The translations under genes and the position numbers were made by a program. The notes under the pieces were generated by a model. It worked only from the letters and a program-made list of their open reading frames with translations. It made no database searches and had not been told where the DNA came from. 64,000 nucleotides of DNA from Elusimicrobia bacterium RIFOXYA2_FULL_47_53. Lineage in GTDB: Bacteria; Elusimicrobiota; Endomicrobiia; Endomicrobiales; XYA2-FULL-47-53. Each line of letters starts with the position of its first letter. Positions within the stretch are counted from its first letter, which is position 1. Where the stretch lies: assembly GCA_001800315.1 (NCBI GenBank), contig MGVE01000006.1:186001-250000 (forward strand), written 5' to 3'. Positions 9,287 to 18,334 of this stretch are shown here, one piece after another.

Positions 9287-9511
9287 TTAAAACTGTATCT
9301 GGGCCCGAAATTTTCCGCCGCCCTCGTCTCTGCAGAACAACAGGGTTTTTTTCGCCCTTTCCGACCACATCTGGACATCTTTCGCGAAAGTCGGACAGTC
9401 GGCCAGCACTTCCATGACATCGCCGGCTTTAAGCTCCGGAGCCTTGGCCACCATTCTTAATACCGGCTGCGGGCACCTTAATCCATTAGCATCAACAACT
9501 ACCACTGCCAT
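9287..9511 (-). CDS. TusA/SirA-family sulfur carrier protein
   Basis: This small protein of 74 aa has the family fold and the signature CPxP motif (CPQP, Cys13) directly after the first strand DANGLR. TusA-like proteins carry persulfide sulfur for tRNA thiolation, Moco/FeS-related trafficking or sulfur metabolism. A longer reading frame starts at 9538. I chose the ATG at 9511 because it has a strong GGAGGAAAT Shine-Dalgarno and starts right at the domain. This start also removes an overlap with the upstream gene. It lies at the end of the hydrogenase group and just before the soluble chemoreceptor. Its substrate is unknown. A role in supplying sulfur during hydrogenase or FeS maturation is only an inference from position. 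Confidence 0.88.
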   Translation of the reverse strand: MAVVVVDANGLRCPQPVLRMVAKAPELKAGDVMEVLADCPTFAKDVQMWSERAKKTLLFCRDEGGGKFRAQIQF

Positions 9512-9524
9512 ATTTCCTCCCTGT

Positions 9525-9770
9525 TCAATCGCCCTCAATATTCTCTATGCTCGCAAGATTAGATTCCACAAGCTTTATATCAAAGCAGCATTCAGCAAAT
9601 ATCTTTTTGCCGTTTGTAGATATTTTCAGGCATTCCGAGAACTCGCTTTCGGCTATACCCAGGCCCCTGCCCAAAAGAATTTCGGCCCGCGTGACCTGCC
9701 TTAAGCCGTTTTCCGCCGCGGCCTTTTCAATTTTTTCAACTATGTTAGCTGCCAGGTGCCATTCGTGCAT
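9525..9770 (-). CDS. hypA: Short HypA-like hydrogenase nickel-insertion protein lacking the zinc finger
   Basis: The 81-aa product begins MHEW with the nickel-ligand His2 of HypA/HybF. It continues with the family pattern NIVEKIEKAAAENG, then a VTRAEILLG strand and AECCFDIKLVE. Normal HypA is about 113 aa and ends with two CxxC zinc motifs. This protein stops shortly after the LVE strand and has none of those four cysteines. It overlaps the 3' end of the upstream maturation protease gene by 26 nt, which suggests translational coupling. It may be a Ni-binding half of HypA that works with a separate zinc protein, a degenerate copy, or a divergent member with another role. Confidence 0.65.
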   Translation of the reverse strand: MHEWHLAANIVEKIEKAAAENGLRQVTRAEILLGRGLGIAESEFSECLKISTNGKKIFAECCFDIKLVESNLASIENIEGD

Positions 9771-10224
9771 GCAAAGCCTCTTCTTTTATTATCTGAGAAG
9801 CTATCTTGTCAATGTTTTTTGCCACTTCTTCGGTCATTCCTTCGCCGAATTCAAAAGGGTTTAAAACTCCGACGGCAAATATTGAAATATCTTTCGGCAT
9901 CTCCTGCCCATTTTTTACCGCAAGGGCCAGGGCCTCTTCAAGGCCCATCCCGTGCGAGGCGCGCAGGTGAATGGTTTCAATATTATTTCTTTCCACCCGG
10001 GCGCATTCCCCGGGCTTAAGGCCGCCGCCGGCCATCGCGTCTATTATTATAACTCTTTCAAAACCCGACAGCATCTCAACGAGCCGCCAACCGGCGTAAG
10101 AGGCCTGGGCGAACTCAACATCTGTTTTGTCTATCAGCTCAAATATCTTTTTTGCCGCTTCAATGCCCGCGGCATCGTCTCTAAGAATGCTGTTGCCAAG
10201 CCCGAGTATAAGCGTCTTTGCCAT
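9745..10224 (-). CDS. NiFe hydrogenase maturation endopeptidase (HycI/HyaD family)
   Basis: The family cleaves the C-terminal peptide from the hydrogenase large subunit after nickel insertion. The 159-aa protein has the N-terminal GLGNSILRDDAAG with the nickel-sensing acidic residue, then IIIDAMAGGG and the SHGMGLEEAL motif with its His. The total length is typical (150-170 aa). The gene begins 9 nt after the large-subunit gene ends and overlaps the hypA-like gene. The nearby large subunit carries a cleavable tail after DPCMSCATH, so it is the probable substrate. Confidence 0.92.
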   Translation of the reverse strand: MAKTLILGLGNSILRDDAAGIEAAKKIFELIDKTDVEFAQASYAGWRLVEMLSGFERVIIIDAMAGGGLKPGECARVERNNIETIHLRASHGMGLEEALALAVKNGQEMPKDISIFAVGVLNPFEFGEGMTEEVAKNIDKIASQIIKEEALHARMAPGS

Positions 10225-10233
10225 GACAGGGGA

Positions 10234-11697
10234 CTAATCCCTTCTCACGACTTCTAAAGTTTTGCCCGACCTGTCTTTTATTGTGACGATAAGAGGCATG
10301 CTGCCTGCCAGCGAATGTGTCGCGCAGGACATACACGGATCGTAAGCTCTGAAAGCCATTTCAACCATATTTAAAAGTCCGTCGGTGACCTTGCCGCCCT
10401 TAATAAGCCCTTTGGCGGCTTTAGCGACAGACAGGTTCATCGCGGCATGGTTAAAACCCGTCGCGACAATAAGATTTACGGAGGAAACCATCCCCTCTTT
10501 GTCGGTTTTGTAATGATGGATAAGAGTTCCGCGCGGAGCCTCAACAATACCCACACCCTCTCCGATAATACTTGTCGGAATAATCCTTACATCCTGGGAT
10601 GTGATCTCTTTGTCCTGGATTAACTCCAGCATCCTTTCGGAAGCGTATAAAAGTTCAATGAGCCTGGCCCAATGGAAAGCGAGCGTGTGGTGCACGGGTT
10701 TTCCGCCGAGCGTTTTGTACATTTTTTCGTATTCAGCCTGCGCCAGCGGAGTGGCCATGCCGTCGGCAGCGTTAAGGCGCGCCAGCGGCGCCACGCGCAC
10801 CATGCCCGAGGACTCGCCGTCGGTAAAACCCTTCCAGCCGATTTTTTTCAAATACGGGAACTTGAGATAGGTCCACGGCTCAACGCGCTCCTCCACGAAA
10901 TCAAGGTACTGATCAGGCTTAAACCTGGCGGTTTCCGCGCCCTTAGGGCTTACAACCCGCACATCCCCGTCGTAGAAATTGACCCTGTTGTTTTTGTCAA
11001 CCAGGCCCATGTAATAGGTTTCAAGGTAATAGAGGTCCTTTGCCAGAATAATATCCAGATATGTTTTATTTTTCAGCACCACATCTTCAAAAATCTTAAG
11101 CGAGAACTTTGAGAATTCCACGCAGGAGCGCGACATATTCTCTATATCTTTTCTTTCCTGCTCGTTGATGGCCTTGGAGTTCCCGCCGGGCAGGCCGCAT
11201 ACGGGATAAGTGGCCCTTCCGCCCACAATGGACTGAATATTCTGAGCGAAGGCGCGGTGTTTTATCACTTCTTTTCCGATATCCACGCCGACTTTCGCCA
11301 CCACTCCCAGAATGTTTCGTTCAGCCGCGGGAGCGTCGGGACCCAGCACAAAATCCGGCGCGGCCAGGGCGTAAAAATGGGCGATATGGGAGTGTATCAT
11401 GTGCGCGCAGTAGAACATCTCCCTGAGTTTTTTTGCCGGAGCCGGAATGTCTACTCCGTATACGGCGTCGGCGGCCTTGGCGGAGGCCATATGGTGCGCC
11501 TCGGGACAAACTCCGCAAATCTTTGGAGTTATGCGCGGCAGTTCCTCAACAGGCCTGCCTTCGCAGAATTTTTCAAAGCCTCTAAGCTCCGGTATCTGCA
11601 GGTAGGCGTTTTGAACCTCGCCGGCATCGTTTAGAAATATTTCAATTTTACCGTGGCCTTCCAGCCTGGTGATGGGGTCAATGGTTATTCTTTTCAT
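10234..11697 (-). CDS. mvhA: NiFe hydrogenase large subunit, MvhA-like (group 3c type)
   Basis: This is the catalytic subunit that oxidises or evolves H2 at a Ni-Fe centre. The 487-aa product begins with the ITRLEGHGKIEI strand. It has the N-terminal metal-ligand motif KICGVCPEAHH (residues ~60-70) and the C-terminal DPCMSCATH. About 25 residues follow the final His and would be removed by the protease encoded next. The start codon overlaps the stop of the small-subunit gene (ATGA). With mvhG, mvhD and hdrA immediately upstream, this is the F420-non-reducing Mvh/Hdr arrangement. That complex in methanogens, sulfate reducers and other anaerobes bifurcates electrons from H2 to ferredoxin and a second acceptor. 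HdrB and HdrC are not in the window. Confidence 0.94.
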   Translation of the reverse strand: MKRITIDPITRLEGHGKIEIFLNDAGEVQNAYLQIPELRGFEKFCEGRPVEELPRITPKICGVCPEAHHMASAKAADAVYGVDIPAPAKKLREMFYCAHMIHSHIAHFYALAAPDFVLGPDAPAAERNILGVVAKVGVDIGKEVIKHRAFAQNIQSIVGGRATYPVCGLPGGNSKAINEQERKDIENMSRSCVEFSKFSLKIFEDVVLKNKTYLDIILAKDLYYLETYYMGLVDKNNRVNFYDGDVRVVSPKGAETARFKPDQYLDFVEERVEPWTYLKFPYLKKIGWKGFTDGESSGMVRVAPLARLNAADGMATPLAQAEYEKMYKTLGGKPVHHTLAFHWARLIELLYASERMLELIQDKEITSQDVRIIPTSIIGEGVGIVEAPRGTLIHHYKTDKEGMVSSVNLIVATGFNHAAMNLSVAKAAKGLIKGGKVTDGLLNMVEMAFRAYDPCMSCATHSLAGSMPLIVTIKDRSGKTLEVVRRD

Positions 11698-12659
11698 CTG
11701 CCTCTCCGGAAACTGCGTAAAAGTGACTTGGCCAGCGAGAACTGATAGAACACTCCTACCGGATCCTTGACCCGCGATACTATGGCTTCTATCTCCGACT
11801 CATCATCAGCGTCCACGAGCGAAGCGACCGCCCCGAGCATCTTGGCGCCCTGGTCAACTACCCCGGGCGGCGGGCCGTAACAGCCGCGGCACGGCATATT
11901 AACCTCTATGCAGCGGGCCTTGCAGCCGGCGCGGGTCGCGGGCCCGGAACATATTATACCCTGCTCAAGCAGGCACTGTCCGGGTTTGGGCATTATCTCG
12001 TGAGGCCTGTAAAATTTTTTTATGCTTCTTTCGTTTTTTCTTTCAAGCGGGCATTCATCGCAAAGTATTTTTTCAAGCCCTATAACTGAACCTTTTGGCG
12101 GCAGTTTACCGGAGGCTATCGCGTCAACAGCTTTGCCGACCCACTCTGCGGTAGGAGGGCAGCCGGGAAGGTAGTAATCAACTTCAATTATTTTATCCAA
12201 AGGGAAAACATTGTCGTAAAATTCCGGCAGCTCAAGCTCGCCTTCGGGCATGGCGGTTCTGGCCCCGGGCCTTGTCGCAGCGGGATTAACGGTTGACTCC
12301 GTGGTTTCATAGGCCCGGACAAAAGTCTGCTCTTTCCCGTAAAGATTGGAAAGGCCCGGGACTCCCCCTAAAGTGGCGCAGGCGCCGAAAGAAACCACAA
12401 CTTTTGATTTCGCCCTTAAGAGTTTGGCTATATGTTCCGCCTCGGAATTTCTTATGCCGCCGTTGAAAAAAGTTACATCTATCGTTTTGTCGGCCATGGC
12501 CTCAATGTCTTTATATTTCCCGTCGGCAGCCACCGGCCACAGGACTATATCGGCGAGCGCCGCGACTTCCAGGATTCTTTCATTTATATCCAAAACAGCT
12601 ATCTCACAGCCGCCGCAGGAAGCTCCCCAGTAAAACGCGAACTTTAATTTGCCGCTCAT
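11694..12659 (-). CDS. mvhG: NiFe hydrogenase small subunit, MvhG-like
   Basis: The 321-aa iron-sulfur subunit starts with the proximal-cluster motif [16 protein letters not shown]. It continues with [11 protein letters not shown] and [11 protein letters not shown], which complete the proximal 4Fe-4S site. A C-terminal cysteine-rich section (CDECPLERK, then [15 protein letters not shown] and [11 protein letters not shown]) supplies further clusters. There is no twin-arginine signal, so the enzyme is cytoplasmic, as expected for group 3. Start and stop both overlap the neighbouring genes by four bases (ATGA), so mvhD-mvhG-mvhA should be translationally coupled and made in equal amounts. It passes electrons from MvhA to MvhD. 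Confidence 0.93.
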   Translation of the reverse strand: MSGKLKFAFYWGASCGGCEIAVLDINERILEVAALADIVLWPVAADGKYKDIEAMADKTIDVTFFNGGIRNSEAEHIAKLLRAKSKVVVSFGACATLGGVPGLSNLYGKEQTFVRAYETTESTVNPAATRPGARTAMPEGELELPEFYDNVFPLDKIIEVDYYLPGCPPTAEWVGKAVDAIASGKLPPKGSVIGLEKILCDECPLERKNERSIKKFYRPHEIMPKPGQCLLEQGIICSGPATRAGCKARCIEVNMPCRGCYGPPPGVVDQGAKMLGAVASLVDADDESEIEAIVSRVKDPVGVFYQFSLAKSLLRSFRRGR

Positions 12660-13084
12660 TTCAGGGCTCCTTCGTTTAAGCCGAGGGGCCCGAGTTTTTT
12701 TAGCGCGGCCACCATGTCATTCGTGATCCTCGCGAATTTTTCGCCTTCGCTGGCGGAAACCCAGTCAAAAACAAACCTTTCTTTTTCTATGCCGAACTCT
12801 AAAAGCATTTTTTCAAGCAATTTCGCGCGGCGCAATGCCTTGTAGTTGCCTTCTTTATAGTGGCAGTCGCCGGGATGGCAGCCCAGAATCATAACGCCGT
12901 CAGCGCCTTCGCCGAAAGCTTTCATTACAAACTGCGGGTCAACGCGGCCCGAGCACATTACCCTTATTACCTTTAAATTCGCCGGAACTTCCTTATGCTG
13001 GCCCCCGGCGGCATCGGCCCCGGCGTAACTGCACCAGTTGCAAAGGAAACTCACTATTTTAGGCTCAAAAATATTTTCACTCAT
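12656..13084 (-). CDS. mvhD: Hydrogenase iron-sulfur subunit MvhD
   Basis: MvhD links the hydrogenase to HdrA through a 2Fe-2S cluster. I start it at the ATG at 13084, which overlaps the hdrA stop as ATGA. A longer frame to 13189 would only add residues inside hdrA. The 142-aa protein shows the family landmarks [24 protein letters not shown], and [15 protein letters not shown], whose five cysteines are the expected cluster ligands. Its location between hdrA and the hydrogenase subunits matches the usual gene order for an Mvh-Hdr electron-bifurcating complex. Confidence 0.93.
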   Translation of the reverse strand: MSENIFEPKIVSFLCNWCSYAGADAAGGQHKEVPANLKVIRVMCSGRVDPQFVMKAFGEGADGVMILGCHPGDCHYKEGNYKALRRAKLLEKMLLEFGIEKERFVFDWVSASEGEKFARITNDMVAALKKLGPLGLNEGALK

Positions 13085-15015
13085 GACAGCGCCCCTTCTA
13101 TCTCGGCAAATATTTCTTCCACCGTGTAATGTTTGTTGCGCGCGGCGCCGGAGGGGCAGGCCGAAGCGCAGACCCCGCAGCCCTTGCACAGAACCTCATT
13201 AACTACCGCGACCTTCTTCTGTTCGTCAAATGATATCGCCTGGTAGGGACAGAGCGGCACGCACACCCTGCAGCCGCCGCAAAGTTTTTCGTCTATAACC
13301 ACCGTCGCGACTTCCAGCTCAATTTTTTCTCCGGGGACTATGGCGCTTAAGGCGCTTCCCGCGGCGGCCTGGGCCTGAAGCACCGACTGGGCAATGTCCT
13401 TTGGCCCCGACGAACAACCTGCTATGTAAATCCCTTTGGTAGTGGTGGACGCGGGTGATATTTTTTCATGTTCCGGTATTTGGAAACCGTCTTTATCCAG
13501 GTTTACGCCGATTAAGGCCGCAAGCTTGGAGGCATCGCCTTTGGGAACCATGGCGGGGGCGAGAACAATCATTTCGGCGCTTATAGAACCGCCCTTATAA
13601 TCTACTTTAATATCGCCGTCGCCGCGGGCAATTTTTATAGAATTTACATCTTCCACCCTTATTATTTTTGAGAGCTCGCCGCTATGTTTATTATAAAATT
13701 CCTGATAACCCCTGCCCGGCAGGCACCAGTCGGATATTATCTCAAATACTTTTATCCCGGGGATCTTTTTAGCGGCAAGATGGGCGAGCTTAAGAGAGTA
13801 GGCGCAGCAGACTCCGCTGCAGTATTCCTTATGTTTTTTATCCCGGCTTCCGGAGCAGTGAACAAAGGCTATGGAAGCGGGCGGCTTTCCGTTTGAGCTG
13901 AGGAGCTTACCCTCTGTGGGCCCTGTTGAGCTTAATAATCTCTCAAACTGATAGGCATCAACAACATCCGGCAGTCCGGCCGAGAAATTGTCATGTTTGG
14001 AAAGGTCGTAGAGGTCAAAACCGGTGGCGGCAACTATCGCGCCGGCTTGAACGGTTATTATCTCGTCTTTCTGAGCGTAATCCACGGCGCCGAAGGGACA
14101 GGCTTCCTGGCATTTGGTGCATTCCTGGTTTTTAAAGCGCAGGCAGTTTTCTTTGTCTATAAGCGGCAGATTCGGCAGAACTCCCGGGAAAGCCGAGTAT
14201 ACGGCATGGCGTTCCGATAAGTTCCCGTTAAATTTATTTTTTACCTTTACCGGGCAGGCGTCGTAGCAGGCGCCGCAGCCGATACATTTCTCGGCGTCTA
14301 TGAATCTCGCCTTTTTGTTTATCTGCACTTCAAAATTTCCGAAGAAACCCTTTACATTCTCAACTTCCGAATTAGCGCAAAGGGTAATCCTTTCGTTGTG
14401 CAGAACCTCGTCCATTTTAGGCTCAAGCATGCACGGGGCGCAGTCCAGGTTCGGGAAAACATCTTCGTAGGCTACTACCCTGCCGCCAATCCAGCCCTCG
14501 CGCTCAACAAGATAAACATTCCTGTTTTTCTGAGCCAGCGTCAGCGCAGCAGATATACCTGCTATGCCGGCTCCTATAACCACAAAATCTTTCTTGCATT
14601 CTATTTCTGTTTTTTCAAGCGGTTTCTGCCAGCGGACTCTTTTTATCGCGGAATTAAGCTGTGACTGGGCTTTTTTCGTGGCGAGTGTTTTGTCTTTTGT
14701 CACCCAGGCGACCTGCTCGCGGATATTTACCATGGCAAGAAGGTATGGGTTAAGCCCCGCGTCCGACAACACTTTCTGGAATGTTTTTTCGTGCTGTTTG
14801 GGGGAACAGGCCGCGACAACGGCCCTTGTTATGCCTTTTTCCTTTATCGCTTTTTTCATCTCCTCGCGCCCTTCTTCAGAGCACCAGAGGCGGTGAAGCC
14901 TTACTTCAACAACATCCGGCTGGCCGCCGGCAAAACCTGCCAGGGCCTTTGTGTCAACCGTGTCAGAAATATTGTTTCCGCAGTCACAGACAAAAACTCC
15001 GATTTTTTCCGGCAT
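13081..15015 (-). CDS. hdrA: HdrA-like FAD/iron-sulfur protein (heterodisulfide reductase subunit A family)
   Basis: HdrA is the flavin-bearing, electron-bifurcating hub of Hdr-type complexes. This 644-aa protein shows the N-terminal HdrA domain ([12 protein letters not shown], and [12 protein letters not shown] near residue 70). An FAD-binding Rossmann motif follows ([14 protein letters not shown], residues ~147-160), then WIGGRV. It has two central 4Fe-4S motifs ([14 protein letters not shown] and the partial [12 protein letters not shown]) and two more at the C-terminus ([15 protein letters not shown] and [15 protein letters not shown]). The length is typical of HdrA. GGGGAG precedes the ATG. 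It begins 18 nt after a chemoreceptor gene ends, so the hydrogenase block is embedded in the chemotaxis transcription unit. Confidence 0.94.
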   Translation of the reverse strand: MPEKIGVFVCDCGNNISDTVDTKALAGFAGGQPDVVEVRLHRLWCSEEGREEMKKAIKEKGITRAVVAACSPKQHEKTFQKVLSDAGLNPYLLAMVNIREQVAWVTKDKTLATKKAQSQLNSAIKRVRWQKPLEKTEIECKKDFVVIGAGIAGISAALTLAQKNRNVYLVEREGWIGGRVVAYEDVFPNLDCAPCMLEPKMDEVLHNERITLCANSEVENVKGFFGNFEVQINKKARFIDAEKCIGCGACYDACPVKVKNKFNGNLSERHAVYSAFPGVLPNLPLIDKENCLRFKNQECTKCQEACPFGAVDYAQKDEIITVQAGAIVAATGFDLYDLSKHDNFSAGLPDVVDAYQFERLLSSTGPTEGKLLSSNGKPPASIAFVHCSGSRDKKHKEYCSGVCCAYSLKLAHLAAKKIPGIKVFEIISDWCLPGRGYQEFYNKHSGELSKIIRVEDVNSIKIARGDGDIKVDYKGGSISAEMIVLAPAMVPKGDASKLAALIGVNLDKDGFQIPEHEKISPASTTTKGIYIAGCSSGPKDIAQSVLQAQAAAGSALSAIVPGEKIELEVATVVIDEKLCGGCRVCVPLCPYQAISFDEQKKVAVVNEVLCKGCGVCASACPSGAARNKHYTVEEIFAEIEGALS

Positions 15016-15033
15016 ACGGTCTCCCCGGCCTTA

Positions 15034-17001
15034 CTATAATTTAAACTTCGCGACTGACTGCTGCAATATCTTCACGGTATCCGCAAGCTGAGCCGCGGAG
15101 GCCGTTATCTCTTCTATTCCTGCTGTCTGCTCTTCCGAAGCCGCGCTGGCTTCCTCGGCACTGGCCGCAGTCTCTTCGGCGCTGGCGGCTATCTCTTCCA
15201 CCTGGTGCGCTATCCCGTCTATCTGGACTACTATCTCTCCAAACTTGGCGCTGGCCTCGGCAGTTAGCGAGGCGCCATCTTCTATCTCTTTCTGGCCGCC
15301 CTTTACAGATTCCACCGCGGATTTCGTCTCGCCCTGCACCTCGCCGATTATCCGCGATATATCCTGCGCCGAACTCGCAGAGTTCTCGGCAAGCTTTCTT
15401 ACTTCGTCTGCCACCACTGCGAATCCTCTTCCGGCTTCGCCGGCTCTCGCGGCTTCTATGGCCGCGTTTAGCGACAGCAGGTTCGTCTGGTCGGCTATCT
15501 TGGTTATAACGCTTACTATATCGCCTATCTGCGCCGACCTCGTTGAAAGGCTGTCCATCGCTTTGGCAGATGTTTCCGTGGTTGATTTTATTATCCCTAT
15601 CTTTTCCACAAGCTTTTCCATCAGCTCTTTGCCTTTGCGCCCCGAACTGTCGGCAGTGTTAGCGGCCGTTGACGAGGACTGCGAATTCTGAGCTATTGAG
15701 GTCGTGGCAGATGATATCTGTGTCACCGTTGATGACAACTGAGCTATCGTCTGCGCGGATTGAGACGACACCTGCGCCAGGGCCACGGACAAGTTGGATA
15801 TCGCGTTTGCCTGGTTCTTCACCTCGTTTATCAATACTTTCAGATTTTCGGACATCTTCGCGAACTGACCCGACAGGACGCCGCGGGCCGAGGCGCTGTC
15901 TTCACCCTCGCCGCGAAGGTTGCCGTCGGCTATTCTTTCGGCTATTTTCGCAAAACCCATCAGGTTTGAGCTCATCTGGGAAAAGGCGTCCCCGAGCTCG
16001 CCCGCTATCCTGATATTCAGCACGGGGTTTTTCAGATCGTCAGCCGCTATCATCCTGGCCTGTACCGTAAGTTTCCGCAGCTGGCTCTGCATCCTGTCAA
16101 AAGCGCTGTCCAATTCTCCGCTTCCTGTTGACACCGCGGCCGCCTCTTCAAGGCCAAGCCCTTCTCTCATTTTCTTTTCTGTTTCGTCAGCGCCTATCTC
16201 GCCGTTGGCTATATGCTCCGCGCGGCCGGCTATACCGCTTAGGCTTACTATCATTTTATTGAAGATTTTTGCCAGCTGGCCGACTTCATCGCTGTTGTCA
16301 ATGCCGGTAATTTCTTTCTGGGAAATTTTGCCTTCTGCTATCTTAAACGCGACATCCATTACAAGAGCGAGCGGCTTGACGATTCCAGCGGTAATGACAA
16401 CGGCTATTATAATTCCCGCGATCAGCGAGATAAGAGCGGCAACAATCATTGCCCCGGTATCAAATGAAGTCATATCGCCCATCTCTTTTGCCGCGGCATC
16501 TGCTTCCCCGCTAATCTCCTTTATCACCTCTTCCGCATCTGCCATAGCCTTGTCCCATGCGGGGATATACGCGTTCTTTTTAACTGTTCTTCCTTCCTCA
16601 ATACTTGACATATACGCGTCAAACATCTTATTTCCCGCGGCAATAAATTCTTCCATGTCCCTTTTTAAAGATTCTAATTTCTTCGCGCGGTCCGGGTTTT
16701 CCCTGTTCTCGCTTATTAAGGTTTCAAGAATGCCCAGCGCCTGCCTTCCCATGGGCCTTACCTTATTTTCAATAATATTAATATCTTTATCGGCCGAGCC
16801 ATCCAGACGATAAGCGGCGGCAGTGACTATAATATAGCGCACATTTTCAATTGAAGCCCCCTGCCTCAATAATTTATCATGAAAAGCTATGTCGCTTTTA
16901 TATTCATTGAATCTCATGATTATTAAAACCGACAATACAATTATTACTGCCAGAAGAAATCCGAAACCGCCGAACATTTTCTTTTTAATCGTCCACTTCA
17001 A
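15034..17001 (-). CDS. Transmembrane chemoreceptor paired with LivK-like binding protein
   Basis: The 655-aa methyl-accepting protein has a first membrane helix near residues 10-30 and a ~160-aa periplasmic helical domain. A second helix follows near 190-215 ([19 protein letters not shown]). Then come HAMP, further HAMP-like segments (residues ~215-390) and the signalling domain with [20 protein letters not shown] at the tip. The likely start is TTG at 17001, with AGGGAG six bases upstream; no earlier start is in a better place. The gene follows the LivK-like binding protein gene by 106 nt, so the binding protein probably presents ligand to its periplasmic domain. The last ~250 codons are almost identical in DNA sequence to those of the receptor at 18335-20329. 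Confidence 0.93.
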   Translation of the reverse strand: MKWTIKKKMFGGFGFLLAVIIVLSVLIIMRFNEYKSDIAFHDKLLRQGASIENVRYIIVTAAAYRLDGSADKDINIIENKVRPMGRQALGILETLISENRENPDRAKKLESLKRDMEEFIAAGNKMFDAYMSSIEEGRTVKKNAYIPAWDKAMADAEEVIKEISGEADAAAKEMGDMTSFDTGAMIVAALISLIAGIIIAVVITAGIVKPLALVMDVAFKIAEGKISQKEITGIDNSDEVGQLAKIFNKMIVSLSGIAGRAEHIANGEIGADETEKKMREGLGLEEAAAVSTGSGELDSAFDRMQSQLRKLTVQARMIAADDLKNPVLNIRIAGELGDAFSQMSSNLMGFAKIAERIADGNLRGEGEDSASARGVLSGQFAKMSENLKVLINEVKNQANAISNLSVALAQVSSQSAQTIAQLSSTVTQISSATTSIAQNSQSSSTAANTADSSGRKGKELMEKLVEKIGIIKSTTETSAKAMDSLSTRSAQIGDIVSVITKIADQTNLLSLNAAIEAARAGEAGRGFAVVADEVRKLAENSASSAQDISRIIGEVQGETKSAVESVKGGQKEIEDGASLTAEASAKFGEIVVQIDGIAHQVEEIAASAEETAASAEEASAASEEQTAGIEEITASAAQLADTVKILQQSVAKFKL

Positions 17002-17107
17002 TTTTTTCTCCCTTCGCCCAACATATTTTCCTTCAGGCGCGGCCGGCTATAGAATATACTTCCCGGCCGCGCTACAAATCGCTTAAGCGAGATTATATTT
17101 ATAGATA

Positions 17108-18274
17108 TTACCTGAATTTCGCCCAGTCATTTACTTCAAATAATTTTCCGCCGGATATTTCTGTTAAATATATTTTTCCTATCCCTTCATGGTCGGATGG
17201 GCCGTAACTGAATGAAAGCCCTGTGCCAAGCTGTCCGTGCTTTATACTTTCAATGGCGTCAATAAAACTTTCGCGGGATAAATTTTTACCGGCCCTTTTA
17301 ATGCCTTCCGCGAGGATTTTAGCGTTTAAATATCCTTCCAGGCTTACAAAATTCGGGGCATCATCGGGATAATATTTTTTCAGGTTATCCTTATATTCCG
17401 CTATTATCGGCAGGCTGGATCCTTCATAGGGAGGCACCACCTGCGTAATTACACACCTTTCGCTTTTATCGCCCAGTTCCTTCGCGAATGCCTCGGGCCC
17501 GACGAATGAAACTGTATGAAATACTGTTTTTGCCATTCCGGCCGCTTTGGCCTCTTTTACGAACTTCGCCAGCGGCGCGTAAGTTCCGACCATTATAACC
17601 GCGTCCGGATTTGAACCGGCAATTGCCTTCAGGCCTTCGGCTGTATTAAGGGTATTCCTCTGATAATTGCCGTAGGCAACCGGCGCCATGCCGTGTTTGG
17701 CCATAGCGGTTTCAGCAGCCTTTTTTACCGCTTCGCCAAACGAATCATTCTGATAAAATACCGCGATTTTTCTGAAATTAAGTTTGTTTACGAACACATC
17801 AACTATTGCCGCTGCTTCCTGTTCGTAAGATCCCCTGATGTGGATATTATAGCGGTTGAACGGATTTCGCAGGGCCGAGGCGCCGGTAAAGAACCCCACA
17901 ACCGGCACTTTTGCCGCAGTCCATATCGGCTGTGACTTTACGGAAGTCGGCGTACCTATATATGAAGTCAGCGCAAAGACTTTATCAGTCTCAATAAGTT
18001 TTTTTGTGTTCATCGCGCACGGCACAGGTTCATACTTATCGTTATACGCGATGACTCTTATCTTCCTTCCGTTTATCCCGCCTTTATCATTGACCGAACT
18101 GATTAACGCGTTCATGCCGTGATTCGTCTGAATGCCAAGAAAGCTTGCCGGCCCATCTAAAACCTGCGAAGTCCCTATTAATATCTCCTTCTCGCTTATA
18201 CCGGGACTTGCCGCAAAAACCACGGAAGCAAAACAGAAGCTGACGGCCAAAGTCAAAAAAGAAACAATTCTCAT
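17108..18274 (-). CDS. Periplasmic substrate-binding protein, LivK/branched-chain amino acid type
   Basis: The 388-aa protein has a signal peptide (MRIVSFLTLAVSFCFASVVF, cleavage near AA-SPG). A type-I periplasmic binding fold of the Leu/Ile/Val or amide/urea family follows. Landmarks are KEILIGTSQVLDGPAS, GINGRKIRVIAYNDKYEP, the hinge-side VFALTSYIGTPTS and HIRGSYEQEAAA. ABC importers of this type need LivHMGF, but no permease or ATPase gene is present in the window. Two chemoreceptor genes flank it: the one downstream starts 106 nt after its stop and another ends 60 nt before its start. A sensory role for an amino acid or similar small ligand is therefore likelier than uptake. The ligand cannot be read from sequence. 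Confidence 0.88.
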   Translation of the reverse strand: MRIVSFLTLAVSFCFASVVFAASPGISEKEILIGTSQVLDGPASFLGIQTNHGMNALISSVNDKGGINGRKIRVIAYNDKYEPVPCAMNTKKLIETDKVFALTSYIGTPTSVKSQPIWTAAKVPVVGFFTGASALRNPFNRYNIHIRGSYEQEAAAIVDVFVNKLNFRKIAVFYQNDSFGEAVKKAAETAMAKHGMAPVAYGNYQRNTLNTAEGLKAIAGSNPDAVIMVGTYAPLAKFVKEAKAAGMAKTVFHTVSFVGPEAFAKELGDKSERCVITQVVPPYEGSSLPIIAEYKDNLKKYYPDDAPNFVSLEGYLNAKILAEGIKRAGKNLSRESFIDAIESIKHGQLGTGLSFSYGPSDHEGIGKIYLTEISGGKLFEVNDWAKFR

Positions 18275-18334
18275 GATTCTACCCTCCCTGGAATTCTCTA
18301 TTCATTTGCGAAATACTTAATTTGGGCAATTCTG

